A stretch of DNA of 64,000 nucleotides, from NCBI RefSeq assembly GCF_002797895.1, contig NZ_PGES01000001.1, positions 5,580,001-5,644,000 on the forward strand. The letters run 5' to 3'. The notes under the pieces were generated by a model. The model was not told where the DNA came from, ran no database searches, and saw only the letters and a program-made list of their open reading frames with translations. Source of the DNA: Janthinobacterium sp. 67. GTDB taxonomy: Bacteria; Pseudomonadota; Gammaproteobacteria; Burkholderiales; Burkholderiaceae_D. A program made the position numbers and the translations under genes. Numbering within the stretch: position 1 is the first letter of the stretch; each line of letters begins with the position of its first letter. Below are positions 1 to 7,574 of this stretch, one piece after another.

Positions 1-148
1 CACGATCCCAGGACTCGTTTTCCTCGGGCGGGCGGCTGCAATCGACCATGCCGGCGGCCAGCGCCTTGTCAATGAATGCCAAGGCTTCGCGCTCAAAAGC
101 ACAGACGGCGGATGTGACGGGATCAATCAGATAGCGCATTGTGTTCAT
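1..148 (-). CDS. Probable tail fibre assembly/chaperone-like protein, N-terminal 49 codons only
   Basis: The gene starts at an ATG whose A is shared with the TGA stop of the upstream tail fibre gene (TGATG junction) and runs off the left edge of the window. The visible protein begins MNTMRYLIDPVTSAVCAFE and contains a short helix rich in Ala and Glu. Its position just after the tail fibre gene is where P2-type phages carry the fibre assembly protein (gpG position). The visible residues are too few to confirm the family. Confidence 0.55.
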   Translation of the reverse strand, partial: MNTMRYLIDPVTSAVCAFEREALAFIDKALAAGMVDCSRPPEENESWDR

Positions 149-1044
149 CAGTATGTCTCCCGCCAGAATTGAAGTGTCGGAACGGTTAATTGCACGTTGT
201 AGTTCCATTGATAGGTTTCACCTGGCAGAACGATGACGCTTGCCTTGGTGCCGTAGCCGCCGTTTGAATTGGAGATATCGCCGTCGGCATGGACTTCCCC
301 GCCGCTGTCCCTGACGAGCACCATTGCGTGGAACTGACTGTTCGTAAGGTGAATGAAGCCGGCATTGATATGCATCACGCGGCCGGTGCTATTGGTGTAG
401 TTCACGTTGGGTAGGCGACTGGCCGGGGCGACGTTATGGCGCCGCAGATCGCCTGGCGCCTTGCCGGCCAGCGCTTCTTGCAGGCCGGTGATGCGGCTGA
501 TGGCCAGTTGCGGAATGCGTGCGGTGGAGAGCATGCCGCTGATGACATCAGCCGCGTCGTGCTGGTGCCCAATTTTCGCGGCGTATTGTTCTACATAGCC
601 CCGCGTCGCCAGCACGATGCTGGGATCAATCTTCAGCTCGATGGCGGCCGTGCTGGCGACGATCAGCACCACACGTACCACTTGCGTGCGCGCGCTGCCT
701 TCGGCCATGACGGGCTTGTAGCTTGGCGGGCAGTTGGCCACCGCGCACAGATCGCCCGCCTCGTCGTAAAGACCGATTTCGCGTATCCACCAGCCGCCCA
801 CCTCTTCGGGCAGCACCTGTTCGGCGATGATCTGGCTGGGGTTGGCCGGGTCGATAGCCAACTGGTTCAGGTCGGCCCGGCGCACTTCGCGCACCAGCAC
901 CTTTTGCATGCGGTCGGGGATCGGCAAGGCGCCGTTGCCGTCACCCACGCCCATTTTTTTCAGTTTCAGGGTTTGGCCCAGGGCGATGGCATTCGCCAGC
1001 TTGGCCTCGCCCACTTGCGTCAGAACGGCAAAATATGTGCTCAT
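148..1044 (-). CDS. H: Phage tail fibre/collar protein, P2 gpH N-terminal type
   Basis: A 298-residue tail fibre protein. The first 150 residues (MSTYFAVLTQVGEAKLANA, then GVGDGNG, GGWWIREIGLYD and VLATRGYVE) are the conserved phage tail-collar domain (DUF3751 type) that attaches P2-like fibres to the baseplate. The C-terminal half is the variable, presumably receptor-facing part and ends in a small beta-rich tip. The open frame extends upstream to about 1353, but the domain begins at this ATG, which overlaps the stop of gene I by four bases, so the extension is rejected. It is shorter than P2 gpH (about 670 residues), as is usual in betaproteobacterial P2-like prophages. Confidence 0.85.
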   Translation of the reverse strand: MSTYFAVLTQVGEAKLANAIALGQTLKLKKMGVGDGNGALPIPDRMQKVLVREVRRADLNQLAIDPANPSQIIAEQVLPEEVGGWWIREIGLYDEAGDLCAVANCPPSYKPVMAEGSARTQVVRVVLIVASTAAIELKIDPSIVLATRGYVEQYAAKIGHQHDAADVISGMLSTARIPQLAISRITGLQEALAGKAPGDLRRHNVAPASRLPNVNYTNSTGRVMHINAGFIHLTNSQFHAMVLVRDSGGEVHADGDISNSNGGYGTKASVIVLPGETYQWNYNVQLTVPTLQFWRETY

Positions 1045-1661
1045 GGATAGATGGTCATGGTGTCGATGGTATGGGATGCGCCGCTTTGTAACAGCGTGCC
1101 GCGCACTTCGATTTCTTCGGCGATCCACGGATAAACCGTCATCGCATCGCCGTGGTAGGTGGCCAGGCCGATCTGTGCCTGGCCCCGGCTTTCCAGATAC
1201 AGCGCCAAGCCCGTCAAATGCCGGCTGACGGGCTTGGCGTCGGCGATCAGGCGTTCCATTTCCTGAAACATCGCGTCCGTGATGCCCGTGTCGAGCACGC
1301 CCACGTCGAGGCGGAAGGTGCCCGGCACGCCGGGCGGCGTGGTCTGCCACCATTCGGTGATACGGATCAGGTAGCCCAGGGACTCCACTACGCGGCGCAC
1401 GGCGGCAATGGTGCCCTTGTGCTTGTGGATGAAGTAGGACGCCTTGATCGTGCCGCGCTTGATCGACTCGGGCCAGGCGTCATCCCAGCGGTCGACGGAA
1501 CAGGCCCAGGCCAGGAAGGGCAGCAAGTTGACCGGGCAGCGGTCGGCATTCCACAGGTCGCGCAGCGGCACGGGCACGTTGACCAGCTCGGCGCAGGCCA
1601 CGGCAATGGCGCGCTCCAGCTCCGTGGTGTTGGGCGGCAGGGTCGGCACGATGCTATTCAT
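1041..1661 (-). CDS. I: Baseplate/tail protein I (P2 gpI)
   Basis: A 206-residue protein of the phage tail protein I family. The typical pattern is visible: an N-terminal helix (LERAIAVACAEL), then CPVNLLPFLAWACSVDRWDDAW, then the KASYFIHKHKGTIAAVRRVVE segment. It is a wedge component of the contractile-tail baseplate. It overlaps gene J by eight bases and H by four, so the three are translationally coupled. Length agrees with P2 gpI (176 residues) plus a short C-terminal extension. Confidence 0.92.
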   Translation of the reverse strand: MNSIVPTLPPNTTELERAIAVACAELVNVPVPLRDLWNADRCPVNLLPFLAWACSVDRWDDAWPESIKRGTIKASYFIHKHKGTIAAVRRVVESLGYLIRITEWWQTTPPGVPGTFRLDVGVLDTGITDAMFQEMERLIADAKPVSRHLTGLALYLESRGQAQIGLATYHGDAMTVYPWIAEEIEVRGTLLQSGASHTIDTMTIYP

Positions 1662-2565
1662 CGAGCACCACCACGTTCAAGTTGATGCCGGTGCAGCGCG
1701 CGGCCTGGGTGGCGTCCAGTTCGATATCTGCGGCCGGGCTGGCCAGCACCACCTTGCGCACGCCCTCGACGTGGACGGCGGCGCTGCAGGCGGAACGATA
1801 GATGCTGTGGCCCAGCGGGCGGCGCGGCTGCGACACGCGCGCGGCGTTGGCGCGCGCGGCGTCCAGCAGAATCGGCACTTCCGGGCCGACGCCGATAAAC
1901 AGGGTGGCTTCGATCTGGTAATCGATGACCTGGGCGGCCTGTACCGTGAGGCGGTCGCCCAGGGGACGCACCTCCTCGGCGTTGAGCGCGCGCGCCACGG
2001 TGCCCAGCAGCGCGGCATCGGCAATGCCGGTGGCGTTATTGGCCAGCACCGTGACGGTGACGTGCGCCGGCGCCGGGCTGGTGGCGCTCGCGTCCTTGAC
2101 CTGGCCGTCCGCACTGCGCGCATGGAATTCATACGACGCCTTCGGGCCGGCCACGGACAGGCCGTCCGGCGCTTCCTGGATGCGCAGGCGGTAGGCGTCG
2201 TTGTCTTCCATGACGGCGGCCACGGGCGGCAGGGCGTTGGGATTGGCAGGCGTGATGACCAGGCGCGCCACGTTGACGTTGGCGCCCAGCTGATCGAGGT
2301 CGCCATCGAGGGCAAACGCCAGCATGACGGCCTTGCCCGCTTCGTTGACACGGTTGCGCAAGATGGTTTCCTGATACGCGTTTTCTTCCAGCAGCTTGGT
2401 GGCCGGCTCCGATTCCAGCTCCAACAGGGCCGTGACGGCTTCGCGCTCGGCTTCCGGCAGCAGGCTGACCAGGTGGGCTTTGCGCGTGGCGAGGATGGCT
2501 TCGAAGTCCAGCGCTTCCACCACGCTGGGCGCCGGCAATTGGGTCAGGTCGATAGGCGTGCTCAT
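1654..2565 (-). CDS. J: Baseplate assembly protein J (P2 gpJ)
   Basis: A 303-residue baseplate J-like protein, forming the wedge around the spike in P2-type tails. It begins MSTPIDLTQLPAPSVVEALDFE, the usual start for gpJ, and continues with VSLLPEAEREAV and the central GPKASYEFHARSADGQVKDA segment characteristic of the Baseplate_J family. Its ATG overlaps the stop of gene W by four bases. A longer upstream extension in the same frame lies inside W and is not used. Confidence 0.93.
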   Translation of the reverse strand: MSTPIDLTQLPAPSVVEALDFEAILATRKAHLVSLLPEAEREAVTALLELESEPATKLLEENAYQETILRNRVNEAGKAVMLAFALDGDLDQLGANVNVARLVITPANPNALPPVAAVMEDNDAYRLRIQEAPDGLSVAGPKASYEFHARSADGQVKDASATSPAPAHVTVTVLANNATGIADAALLGTVARALNAEEVRPLGDRLTVQAAQVIDYQIEATLFIGVGPEVPILLDAARANAARVSQPRRPLGHSIYRSACSAAVHVEGVRKVVLASPAADIELDATQAARCTGINLNVVVLDE

Positions 2566-2906
2566 ACGACGCCCCTTTGCTTGACGGGTACGGCCAGGGT
2601 GATGCCCTGGCCATTCGCCGTGCCGTCCAGCAGCAGCGCGATGGCGCCGTCCGTGTCGCGCGTGAGCTGCACGCTGGCCAGTTGCAGGCGTGGCTCCCAG
2701 CGGCGCAGGGCAAAGGCGGTGGCCGCGTAGATGCGCAACTGCGTGGCGCTGTTCAAGGGCTGGTCGATCAGCTCGGGCACTTCGGAACCATAGCGACGGC
2801 GCCGGATGCGCGAACCCATGGGCGTGGTGAGAATGTCGGTCACGGACTGGCGCAGGTGGTCCAGGCCCGTCAGGCTGCGCCCGGTGGCGCTGTGCATGCC
2901 CATCAT
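2562..2906 (-). CDS. W: Baseplate assembly protein W (P2 gpW, gp25-like)
   Basis: A protein of about 114 residues matching the gp25/gpW lysozyme-like baseplate family. The hallmark IxxILTTPMGSRxxRRxYGS is seen early (DILTTPMGSRIRRRRYGSE), followed by a hydrophobic, helix-rich second half. P2 gpW is 115 residues. Two adjacent ATG codons (2906 and 2903) are possible starts; both overlap the V stop codon, so coupling to V is certain and the exact start is not. Confidence 0.92.
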   Translation of the reverse strand: MMGMHSATGRSLTGLDHLRQSVTDILTTPMGSRIRRRRYGSEVPELIDQPLNSATQLRIYAATAFALRRWEPRLQLASVQLTRDTDGAIALLLDGTANGQGITLAVPVKQRGVV

Positions 2907-3547
2907 GCTTGCGGCCCGCCCGACTGGTCGCCGCCGGCCCGGACGCCGCCGTGCGCATGCTTGGCCAGGCTGATGGCGCCGGCCAGCACGTCCTCGCTGG
3001 CTTTGACAGTTCCTTGCACCGCCATGGCCACGCCGCCAGCGGCGCCGGCCTTGGCGTTCACGCCGCCATTCAGCGCGGTGGCACCGTTGACGATCAGGTT
3101 TTTCATGACGGTCAGGTCGCCCATGCAAATGGTGCTGGGCGCGTTCGATGTGACCTTGTTGGCCGTGATGGTGGCGGTGCCGCCGGGTAGCACTGCCGTC
3201 AGGGCGTGGGCCGCGTGGTCGTACTGCACTACGGCGCCGTCGGGGTAGTGGGTGGTGTGGATGCTGTCGCTGGACTCGGGCGCGTCAAATTCCTGCGAGT
3301 ACAGGGCCGGCACGATGATGCCGCGTGTCAGGTCGCCGCCAGGGGAAAAGACGATGACCTGTTCGCCGACAGTCGGCGCTGACCAGGTGCGCGTGCTGCC
3401 AGCGCGCGGCGTGGCCCATTTCAGCCATTCGGTGGTGAGTGTCGGCCCGAGCCGCACGCGCGCCTTGGCCCCTTTGACCTCGGCAATGGTGCCCAGGCGG
3501 ATCAGGTTTTGCAGCAAGCGGAGGAGGTCGGACTGGTCGGCGTTCAT
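2903..3547 (-). CDS. V: Baseplate spike protein V (P2 gpV)
   Basis: A 214-residue spike at the tip of the tail tube that punctures the outer membrane. The N-terminal OB-fold region (LLRLLQNLIRLGTIAEV, then EWLKWATPRAGSTRTWSAPTVG and GEQVIVFSPGGDL) matches P2 gpV, followed by a repetitive beta-helical segment and an Ala/Gly-rich, His-containing tip (LAKHAHGG...GGPQA). The ATG at 3547 was chosen because it aligns with the P2 start and gives nearly the P2 length (211). Upstream ATG 3556 and GTG 3583 are in frame, and none has a clear ribosome site. Confidence 0.9.
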   Translation of the reverse strand: MNADQSDLLRLLQNLIRLGTIAEVKGAKARVRLGPTLTTEWLKWATPRAGSTRTWSAPTVGEQVIVFSPGGDLTRGIIVPALYSQEFDAPESSDSIHTTHYPDGAVVQYDHAAHALTAVLPGGTATITANKVTSNAPSTICMGDLTVMKNLIVNGATALNGGVNAKAGAAGGVAMAVQGTVKASEDVLAGAISLAKHAHGGVRAGGDQSGGPQA

Positions 3548-3608
3548 GCAATGCATGTTGCCGAAGTCCGCGTGCGGATGCACGCGGGGGCGGGTTGATA
3601 AGTGGCTT

Positions 3609-3632
3609 AGCGACTATGGTGCGAGTGTCGCT
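3609..3632 (-). promoter_or_regulatory. Inverted repeat upstream of gene V, candidate late-activator site
   Basis: AGCGAC at 3609-3614 is mirrored by GTCGCT at 3627-3632 with a 12-base spacer, about 60 bases upstream of the V start. P2-family late promoters carry a dyad with 12-base spacing recognised by the Ogr/Delta activator. On the minus strand the element reads ACCATAGTCGCTAAGCC, which resembles GGCCATAGCGACTTTTGCC upstream of gene P. The role is inferred from position, spacing and similarity between the two sites. Confidence 0.5.
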
Positions 3633-3687
3633 TTATCAATTCTGCATGTTGTCAGGTGAAGTTCTGCTTAATAAATCGTATCGGTTT

Positions 3688-4122
3688 TCATAAATCTGGC
3701 AATCTCGTACGGGACATTGCAATTGCCTCAGGCGAAAAACTTTGCGGATGGCGGAGAACAACCGCTTCAAAAGCGAAGTCCATCAGATCCATTTCCGCCA
3801 GTATGGTAAACCCCATTGAAACCTCTCGTTTGGTTACGATACGCTCAACGGCAGGGATAATTCCATGACGCTTGATCATCTGCCAAGTTCGTGATGCTGG
3901 CTGACGTTTACCTTTTCGGGCGGAGAGGCCTTCTTCGTAAGCGTATACCGCCAGAAGGCATTCACGTTCTACGTCGCTGGTAGCTCCGTGCGCATCGGCT
4001 CGAATTTGGATAGCGCGCTTGCGAGCTTGATCAGCCAAGTGTGGAGCGCCTCGGGCCCGTGCATTTACACCAAATGAATCGCAATCTTCCACCGTGACAA
4101 ATTTGGCTATTTTCGGGTCCAT
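3688..4122 (-). CDS. Conserved hypothetical protein, probable prophage cargo (moron)
   Basis: A 144-residue soluble, helix-rich protein with no signal peptide or membrane segment. Visible pieces are FVTVEDCDSFGVNARARG, an ERECLLAVYAYEEGLSARKGKRQPASRTWQMIKRHGI core and FAFEAVVLRHPQSFSPEA at the end. It sits alone between V and S, where P2 has no gene, with 140 bases on one side and 180 on the other. A GAGG ribosome site lies about 8 bases before its ATG. Base composition is clearly less GC-rich than the flanking tail genes, which suggests separate acquisition. I do not recognise a function; a host-benefit or anti-phage role is a guess from location only. Confidence 0.75.
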   Translation of the reverse strand: MDPKIAKFVTVEDCDSFGVNARARGAPHLADQARKRAIQIRADAHGATSDVERECLLAVYAYEEGLSARKGKRQPASRTWQMIKRHGIIPAVERIVTKREVSMGFTILAEMDLMDFAFEAVVLRHPQSFSPEAIAMSRTRLPDL

Positions 4123-4305
4123 GACGGAACCTCGCTTTAGTTAGGTTATGGGGTGTTCAAGAGAGTAATCGTAGGACTTTTCATATGGCTTGAGTCATTC
4201 TACGCCGTTTTTTGTAACCTTTTACCTCTGCTGGGCTGCGGCTTTTGGCCTGAAAGACCACAGTTCCTCGAAACCAACCTTGGATGAAGAATAAATCAGC
4301 TCATC

Positions 4306-4773
4306 TCAGAACTTTTCCAAGTGACGCAGCAAGGATTCGCGGATTAACGTCCGATCCGTTTCACTTAACCCCAATAGCGGTCGGGCGGGGTAGCTGTATT
4401 TCGGTCCCTTCTTGGTGACGTTGTCTGTCAGACCCTCATGATGCACCCGTGCGACGTGCATCACTTTGCCCACGAAGCCGATAGTCAACTGGCCAGGATC
4501 GGCGTGCACCTTGAGGTATTTCGCGGTGCGTATCTTGTTGAACATGGCCGCCTTTTGCCGCTTGATCCGTCCATTCTTCCCTTTGAGTTCCTTGCGCCGC
4601 TTACGCGCCGGGTAGGCAGTGCCATCCGGCCCCTGCTGCGCCTTGATGCGCTGCGCCTGGCTGCGGCGCAGGTCGATGGCCACCTTGTGATTGATGGCGC
4701 GGCGCTGGGCTGGCTGCAGCTTGACCAGCAGGGCGCCGGCCCAGGCTTCCAGTGCGTGCAGATCGTCGCTCAT
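4306..4773 (-). CDS. S: Tail completion protein S (P2 gpS, virion morphogenesis)
   Basis: A 155-residue phage virion morphogenesis protein needed to finish the tail so it can join the head. It has a basic middle (RSQAQRIKAQQGPDGTAYPARKR), followed by IGFVGKVMHVARVHHEGL and the family's closing PARPLLGLSETDRTLIRE. Its ATG overlaps the stop of gene R by four bases. P2 gpS is 150 residues. The 180 bases upstream of the cargo gene and downstream of S contain no further gene. Confidence 0.92.
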   Translation of the reverse strand: MSDDLHALEAWAGALLVKLQPAQRRAINHKVAIDLRRSQAQRIKAQQGPDGTAYPARKRRKELKGKNGRIKRQKAAMFNKIRTAKYLKVHADPGQLTIGFVGKVMHVARVHHEGLTDNVTKKGPKYSYPARPLLGLSETDRTLIRESLLRHLEKF

Positions 4774-5258
4774 GGCGTTGCCTCGGGCGTGCGCCATTCG
4801 GCCAGAAGGGTTTCACCGTCATACAGTTTCCAGAACTCGTCCGCGTAGGCCGGCATATGCTGTATCTCGGCCAGATGCTTGATGTCCAGGCGGCCCGCCT
4901 CGCCTGCCTTGACTGCCACGCGCTCGGTCAGGTCCAGCTTGATGGAAATGTCGACCGTTTCGTGGTTGTTAAAATCCACCTCGAAGGCGATACCGTGCTT
5001 GCGGGTTTCCTCGTTGGCCATCAGGTCGAGCTGGTGGACTTTGAGCCAGGCGATCAGGGCCACCATGATGGCGTCGGCGTCGCCCGCGTAGTCGGTGACG
5101 ATCAGGTTGAGCTTGAAGCGGTATTCGAAGGAGAGCGAGGCGGTGGCACTGGCCACCACATTGCCCTCATCGGCGAAGACCAGCAGGCGGTCGGGGTCGC
5201 GCTGCAGGTCGGGGATGGCGGCGGCCAAGTGCTGGCGCAGGCTATTCGGTTTGTACAT
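4770..5258 (-). CDS. R: Tail completion protein R (P2 gpR)
   Basis: A 162-residue P2 phage tail completion R protein. It begins MYKPNSLRQHLAAAIPDLQRDPDRL, typical of the family (P2 gpR is 155 residues), and contains the RFKLNLIVTDYAGDADAIMVALIAWL segment. Its start lies inside the end of the Rz gene (17 bases of overlap), consistent with a continuous lysis-to-tail operon. Confidence 0.92.
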   Translation of the reverse strand: MYKPNSLRQHLAAAIPDLQRDPDRLLVFADEGNVVASATASLSFEYRFKLNLIVTDYAGDADAIMVALIAWLKVHQLDLMANEETRKHGIAFEVDFNNHETVDISIKLDLTERVAVKAGEAGRLDIKHLAEIQHMPAYADEFWKLYDGETLLAEWRTPEATP

Positions 5259-5754
5259 GGTAGGTGTCTCGTACTAGGTTGTAGGCGTCGATGCAGGCGT
5301 TCAGCTGGCGGGTGGCGTCGTCGCCGTCGCCGGCAATGGCGTCAAGAGCTGCCGCAGTCGCTGGGTCAAGTTCGGCGCGCGCTTCACGCCGATGGCCTGC
5401 GGCAGCGGTGGTATCTGCGCTTGCGGTGCACTGGCCGCTGGCAACGGGGATTGACAGGCGCACAGCGCCGCTGCGCACATCAAGGCTGAAACGGTTGCGC
5501 TCGGTTTTCGCATGGGTTTGCTCCTGGGTGAGGTGGTCGGCGCGCAGCGCCAGGGCGGCGCCGGCGGCGCGCTCCAAGGTGAGCACGCGGGCGGTGGCCT
5601 GGGCCAGTTCGGTGGCGGCGGTGGCTGTTTGGATAGCGGCCGCCCGCTGCAGTTCGGCGATGCTGGCATCCTTGCGCCAGCCCTGCGTCGTCCAGCCCGC
5701 GATGGCGCCGCACAGCAGGCAGGCAGCCAGCGGGCGCCAGGTGGTTGCCGTCAC
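5242..5754 (-). CDS. Rz-like spanin, inner-membrane subunit (LysB position)
   Basis: A 170-residue i-spanin. An N-terminal signal-anchor helix (PLAACLLCGAIAGWTTQGW) is followed by a long Ala/Glu/Arg-rich coiled coil (residues about 25 to 90), the usual Rz layout; the coil spans the periplasm and acts with Rz1 to fuse the two membranes at lysis. The start is a GTG that shares bases with the stop of the endolysin gene (GTGA), which fixes it. The Rz1 gene is nested in another frame within this gene. Confidence 0.85.
   Translation of the reverse strand: MTATTWRPLAACLLCGAIAGWTTQGWRKDASIAELQRAAAIQTATAATELAQATARVLTLERAAGAALALRADHLTQEQTHAKTERNRFSLDVRSGAVRLSIPVASGQCTASADTTAAAGHRREARAELDPATAAALDAIAGDGDDATRQLNACIDAYNLVRDTYHVQTE
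5301..5513 (-). CDS. Rz1-like outer-membrane spanin lipoprotein, nested inside Rz
   Basis: A 70-residue frame lies entirely within the Rz gene. It begins MRKPSATVSALMCAAALCAC: a basic start, a hydrophobic core and a lipobox-like LCAC, predicting a lipoprotein with Cys20 (or Cys18) acylated. The mature part is short and Pro-rich (QSPLPAASAPQAQIPPLPQA), the hallmark of Rz1 proteins. Together with the coiled-coil Rz it would form the spanin complex. The ATG at 5513 is the one giving a complete lipoprotein signal; the open frame extends further but that part lacks sense. Confidence 0.82.
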   Translation of the reverse strand: MRKPSATVSALMCAAALCACQSPLPAASAPQAQIPPLPQAIGVKRAPNLTQRLRQLLTPLPATATTPPAS

Positions 5755-6311
5755 ATGACCACCCGTTCCTTGATCCAGCCGAACAGAAAACGGCGCTGGC
5801 TCTTGTTGGACTCGGTGATGTCCAGGTAGCGCGCCGCCTGCAGGCCGTTCAAGGCGCGCAGCAGCACGGCGGCGCCGTCCTGGCCGCGCCATGTCAGGAA
5901 GGCGGCCAGTGCCCCTAGCGACTGCGCGCCCAGGCGACCGTCGACGAACAGGGCGGGATAGCGGGCGCCCGTGTCGTTGAAACCGTTCAGCCAGCGCTGC
6001 AGGAACTCGGCCGCGCGGTGCGGCCCCATGTTCACGCCCGTGTCGATGACCTCGGCGCCAATGCCGGCATGAATGGCCAGCACCTGGTCGAACTTCGGTT
6101 CCGTGATGTAGCGCGCCGTGTAGATGGCGCGCGCCACAGCCACGGGCAGGTCGCGCATCGGGCCTTGATAGCCGTTGGCGCGCGCCACGGCCACGGTGAT
6201 GCCGAAGTTGGTTTCGCCGCCCTTGTCTTGCGGGTCGTTCACATAGCCGCCTTCGGCGCGCAAGATGGCGTCGATCACGCGCGCGATCAAAGGGTTGTTG
6301 GTGGTGGCCAT
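5751..6311 (-). CDS. Endolysin, GH108-type N-acetylmuramidase
   Basis: A 186-residue lysozyme. Residues 19 to 38 carry the GH108 signature EGGYVNDPQDKGGETNFGIT, with Glu20 as the expected catalytic acid. The C-terminal half matches the peptidoglycan-binding/secretion-activator domain (TGVNMGPHRAAEFLQRWLN). It would cleave murein glycan strands once the holin opens the inner membrane. Its ATG lies on the holin's stop codon and its stop overlaps the Rz GTG start, so the lysis genes are coupled. No signal peptide is seen, so release depends on the holin. Confidence 0.9.
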   Translation of the reverse strand: MATTNNPLIARVIDAILRAEGGYVNDPQDKGGETNFGITVAVARANGYQGPMRDLPVAVARAIYTARYITEPKFDQVLAIHAGIGAEVIDTGVNMGPHRAAEFLQRWLNGFNDTGARYPALFVDGRLGAQSLGALAAFLTWRGQDGAAVLLRALNGLQAARYLDITESNKSQRRFLFGWIKERVVM

Positions 6312-6682
6312 CAGTGTTCCTTCGCGTCTTTGACCAGCTCGGCGATGTCCTTGTCGCTGCGGCGCTGGAACCACAGGGCCACGGCGCGCGATACCCACCA
6401 GCCCGGCGCGCCCACGATCAAGTCGATGGCCGAGGCGTTGACCATGGCGCCGATGGTCGGGAGCTGGGCGCACAGCAGCTGGTACACCGTGCCGCCCAGC
6501 AGACACGAGAAGACGCCCGCGCAAGCCAGGCGGGCGACGAATTCGCCCTTGTTGAAGGTGCCGTCGCTGTTCAACGGCGGCAGGACGATGTACAGCATGG
6601 CGGCGCCGACCATGCCCAGCGCCGCCTTGAAGCCGTACAGTTTGACCAGGGTGGCGAAACCACCAAACGATTCTGCGGACAT
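6311..6682 (-). CDS. Phage holin
   Basis: A 123-residue membrane protein with three predicted helices: KAALGMVGAAMLYIVLPPL, ARLACAGVFSCLLGGTVYQL and a less hydrophobic third around SAIDLIVGAPGWWVSRAVAL. A charged tail (RRSDKDIAELVKDAKEH) follows. Placement just before the endolysin identifies it as the holin (P2 gene Y position). The ATG at 6682 was preferred because GGAGA lies eight bases upstream; a second ATG at 6721 would add 13 residues (MKNLSILTPENQA), and such dual starts can encode holin and antiholin forms. Confidence 0.82.
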   Translation of the reverse strand: MSAESFGGFATLVKLYGFKAALGMVGAAMLYIVLPPLNSDGTFNKGEFVARLACAGVFSCLLGGTVYQLLCAQLPTIGAMVNASAIDLIVGAPGWWVSRAVALWFQRRSDKDIAELVKDAKEH

Positions 6683-6747
6683 TGCTTGATTCTCCGGGGT
6701 GAGGATAGATAGATTTTTCATGATGGATAAAAGGGTGAATGCCAGGA

Positions 6748-6963
6748 TCAGTCCCATAGCTGCACAAGATCGGCGGCGGCCACCTGGCCCGTGCTGGGCG
6801 CCGGCTCGGACAGGGTAACGACCAGGCCGGCCGGCAGCACGGCGCCGTGGCGCGCCAGCGCGGGATTCATTTCCAGGGTTTGCTCGACGTATCCCGCGCC
6901 GTCGCCCAGGTAGCGCCACACCAGGGCGTCCACCGTGTCGTGCTGCTGCGTGCGCACCTGCAT
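6748..6963 (-). CDS. X: Tail protein X (P2 gpX)
   Basis: A 71-residue LysM-like tail protein. It starts MQVRTQQHDTVDALVWRYLG and contains TLEMNPALARHGAVLPAGLVVTL, the P2 gpX pattern (67 residues in P2). It is essential for tail assembly. Its ATG overlaps the stop of gene L (TGATG). The frame is open far upstream but the upstream part is the shadow of L. Confidence 0.93.
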   Translation of the reverse strand: MQVRTQQHDTVDALVWRYLGDGAGYVEQTLEMNPALARHGAVLPAGLVVTLSEPAPSTGQVAAADLVQLWD

Positions 6964-7466
6964 CAGATGAGTTCCACGGTGAGGTGCGTGCGGCCGACGA
7001 TATCGGCAATCGCCCATTGCGCATTGCGCCGCTGCGCGCCGGGCGCCTCGTCCAGCCACTCCATGCTTTTCTTGTCGCTCACGGACGTGGCCGTGCTGTC
7101 GTAGTCGCGGTAACGCTCGATCAGATCGGCTTTCGCCGTGCTGTAGACGGCACGCCGGTACTGCGCCAGCAGGCGGGACTCGCGGTTGATCTTGGTTGCG
7201 GGAAGGTCCCCCAATGCAAGGAATCCGGCAGCGGCCTGCTTGCCCTGCCAGTCGGCCAGTTCGCGGTTGACCTGCAGGATGGCATCGACCACGGCTTGCA
7301 CCAGGCGCGCGTCGGTGACGGTTCCATCCAGGCGCATGGCGTCGCGCATATCGGTGAGCAGGATGTCGGGAAACCAGCCGTCGTTCTCGATGACGCCAGG
7401 GACAGACGCTGGCGGCGCCGGCGTGCTGCCGGGATGGATGGACGGGGGCAGGGCCATGAAGGACAT
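6963..7466 (-). CDS. L: Head completion/stabilisation protein L (P2 gpL)
   Basis: A 167-residue P2 gpL homologue that plugs the head after DNA packaging. Conserved parts include DGWFPDILLTDMRDAMRLDGTVTD, the LLAQYRRAVYSTAKADLIERYRDYD stretch and the closing GRTHLTVELI, closely parallel to P2 gpL. The ATG at 7466 was chosen; a TTG at 7481 and an ATG at 7457 are also in frame, and none has a good ribosome site. Confidence 0.93.
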   Translation of the reverse strand: MSFMALPPSIHPGSTPAPPASVPGVIENDGWFPDILLTDMRDAMRLDGTVTDARLVQAVVDAILQVNRELADWQGKQAAAGFLALGDLPATKINRESRLLAQYRRAVYSTAKADLIERYRDYDSTATSVSDKKSMEWLDEAPGAQRRNAQWAIADIVGRTHLTVELI

Positions 7467-7574
7467 ACGGGACGCTTTCAATAATAGGGCGGTGGACGGG
7501 GTTCATCAGGTCAACATCGTTGCCAATGCGTTGGCCAGAATCCCCCCGTGCCGCCGTGCTGCGGGGGATGCTCT

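Noticed and set aside
1045..1353. N-terminal extension of the tail fibre gene
   Set aside because: The extension is antisense-like, Arg/His-rich, overlaps gene I in another frame, and the conserved collar domain begins at the ATG at 1044.
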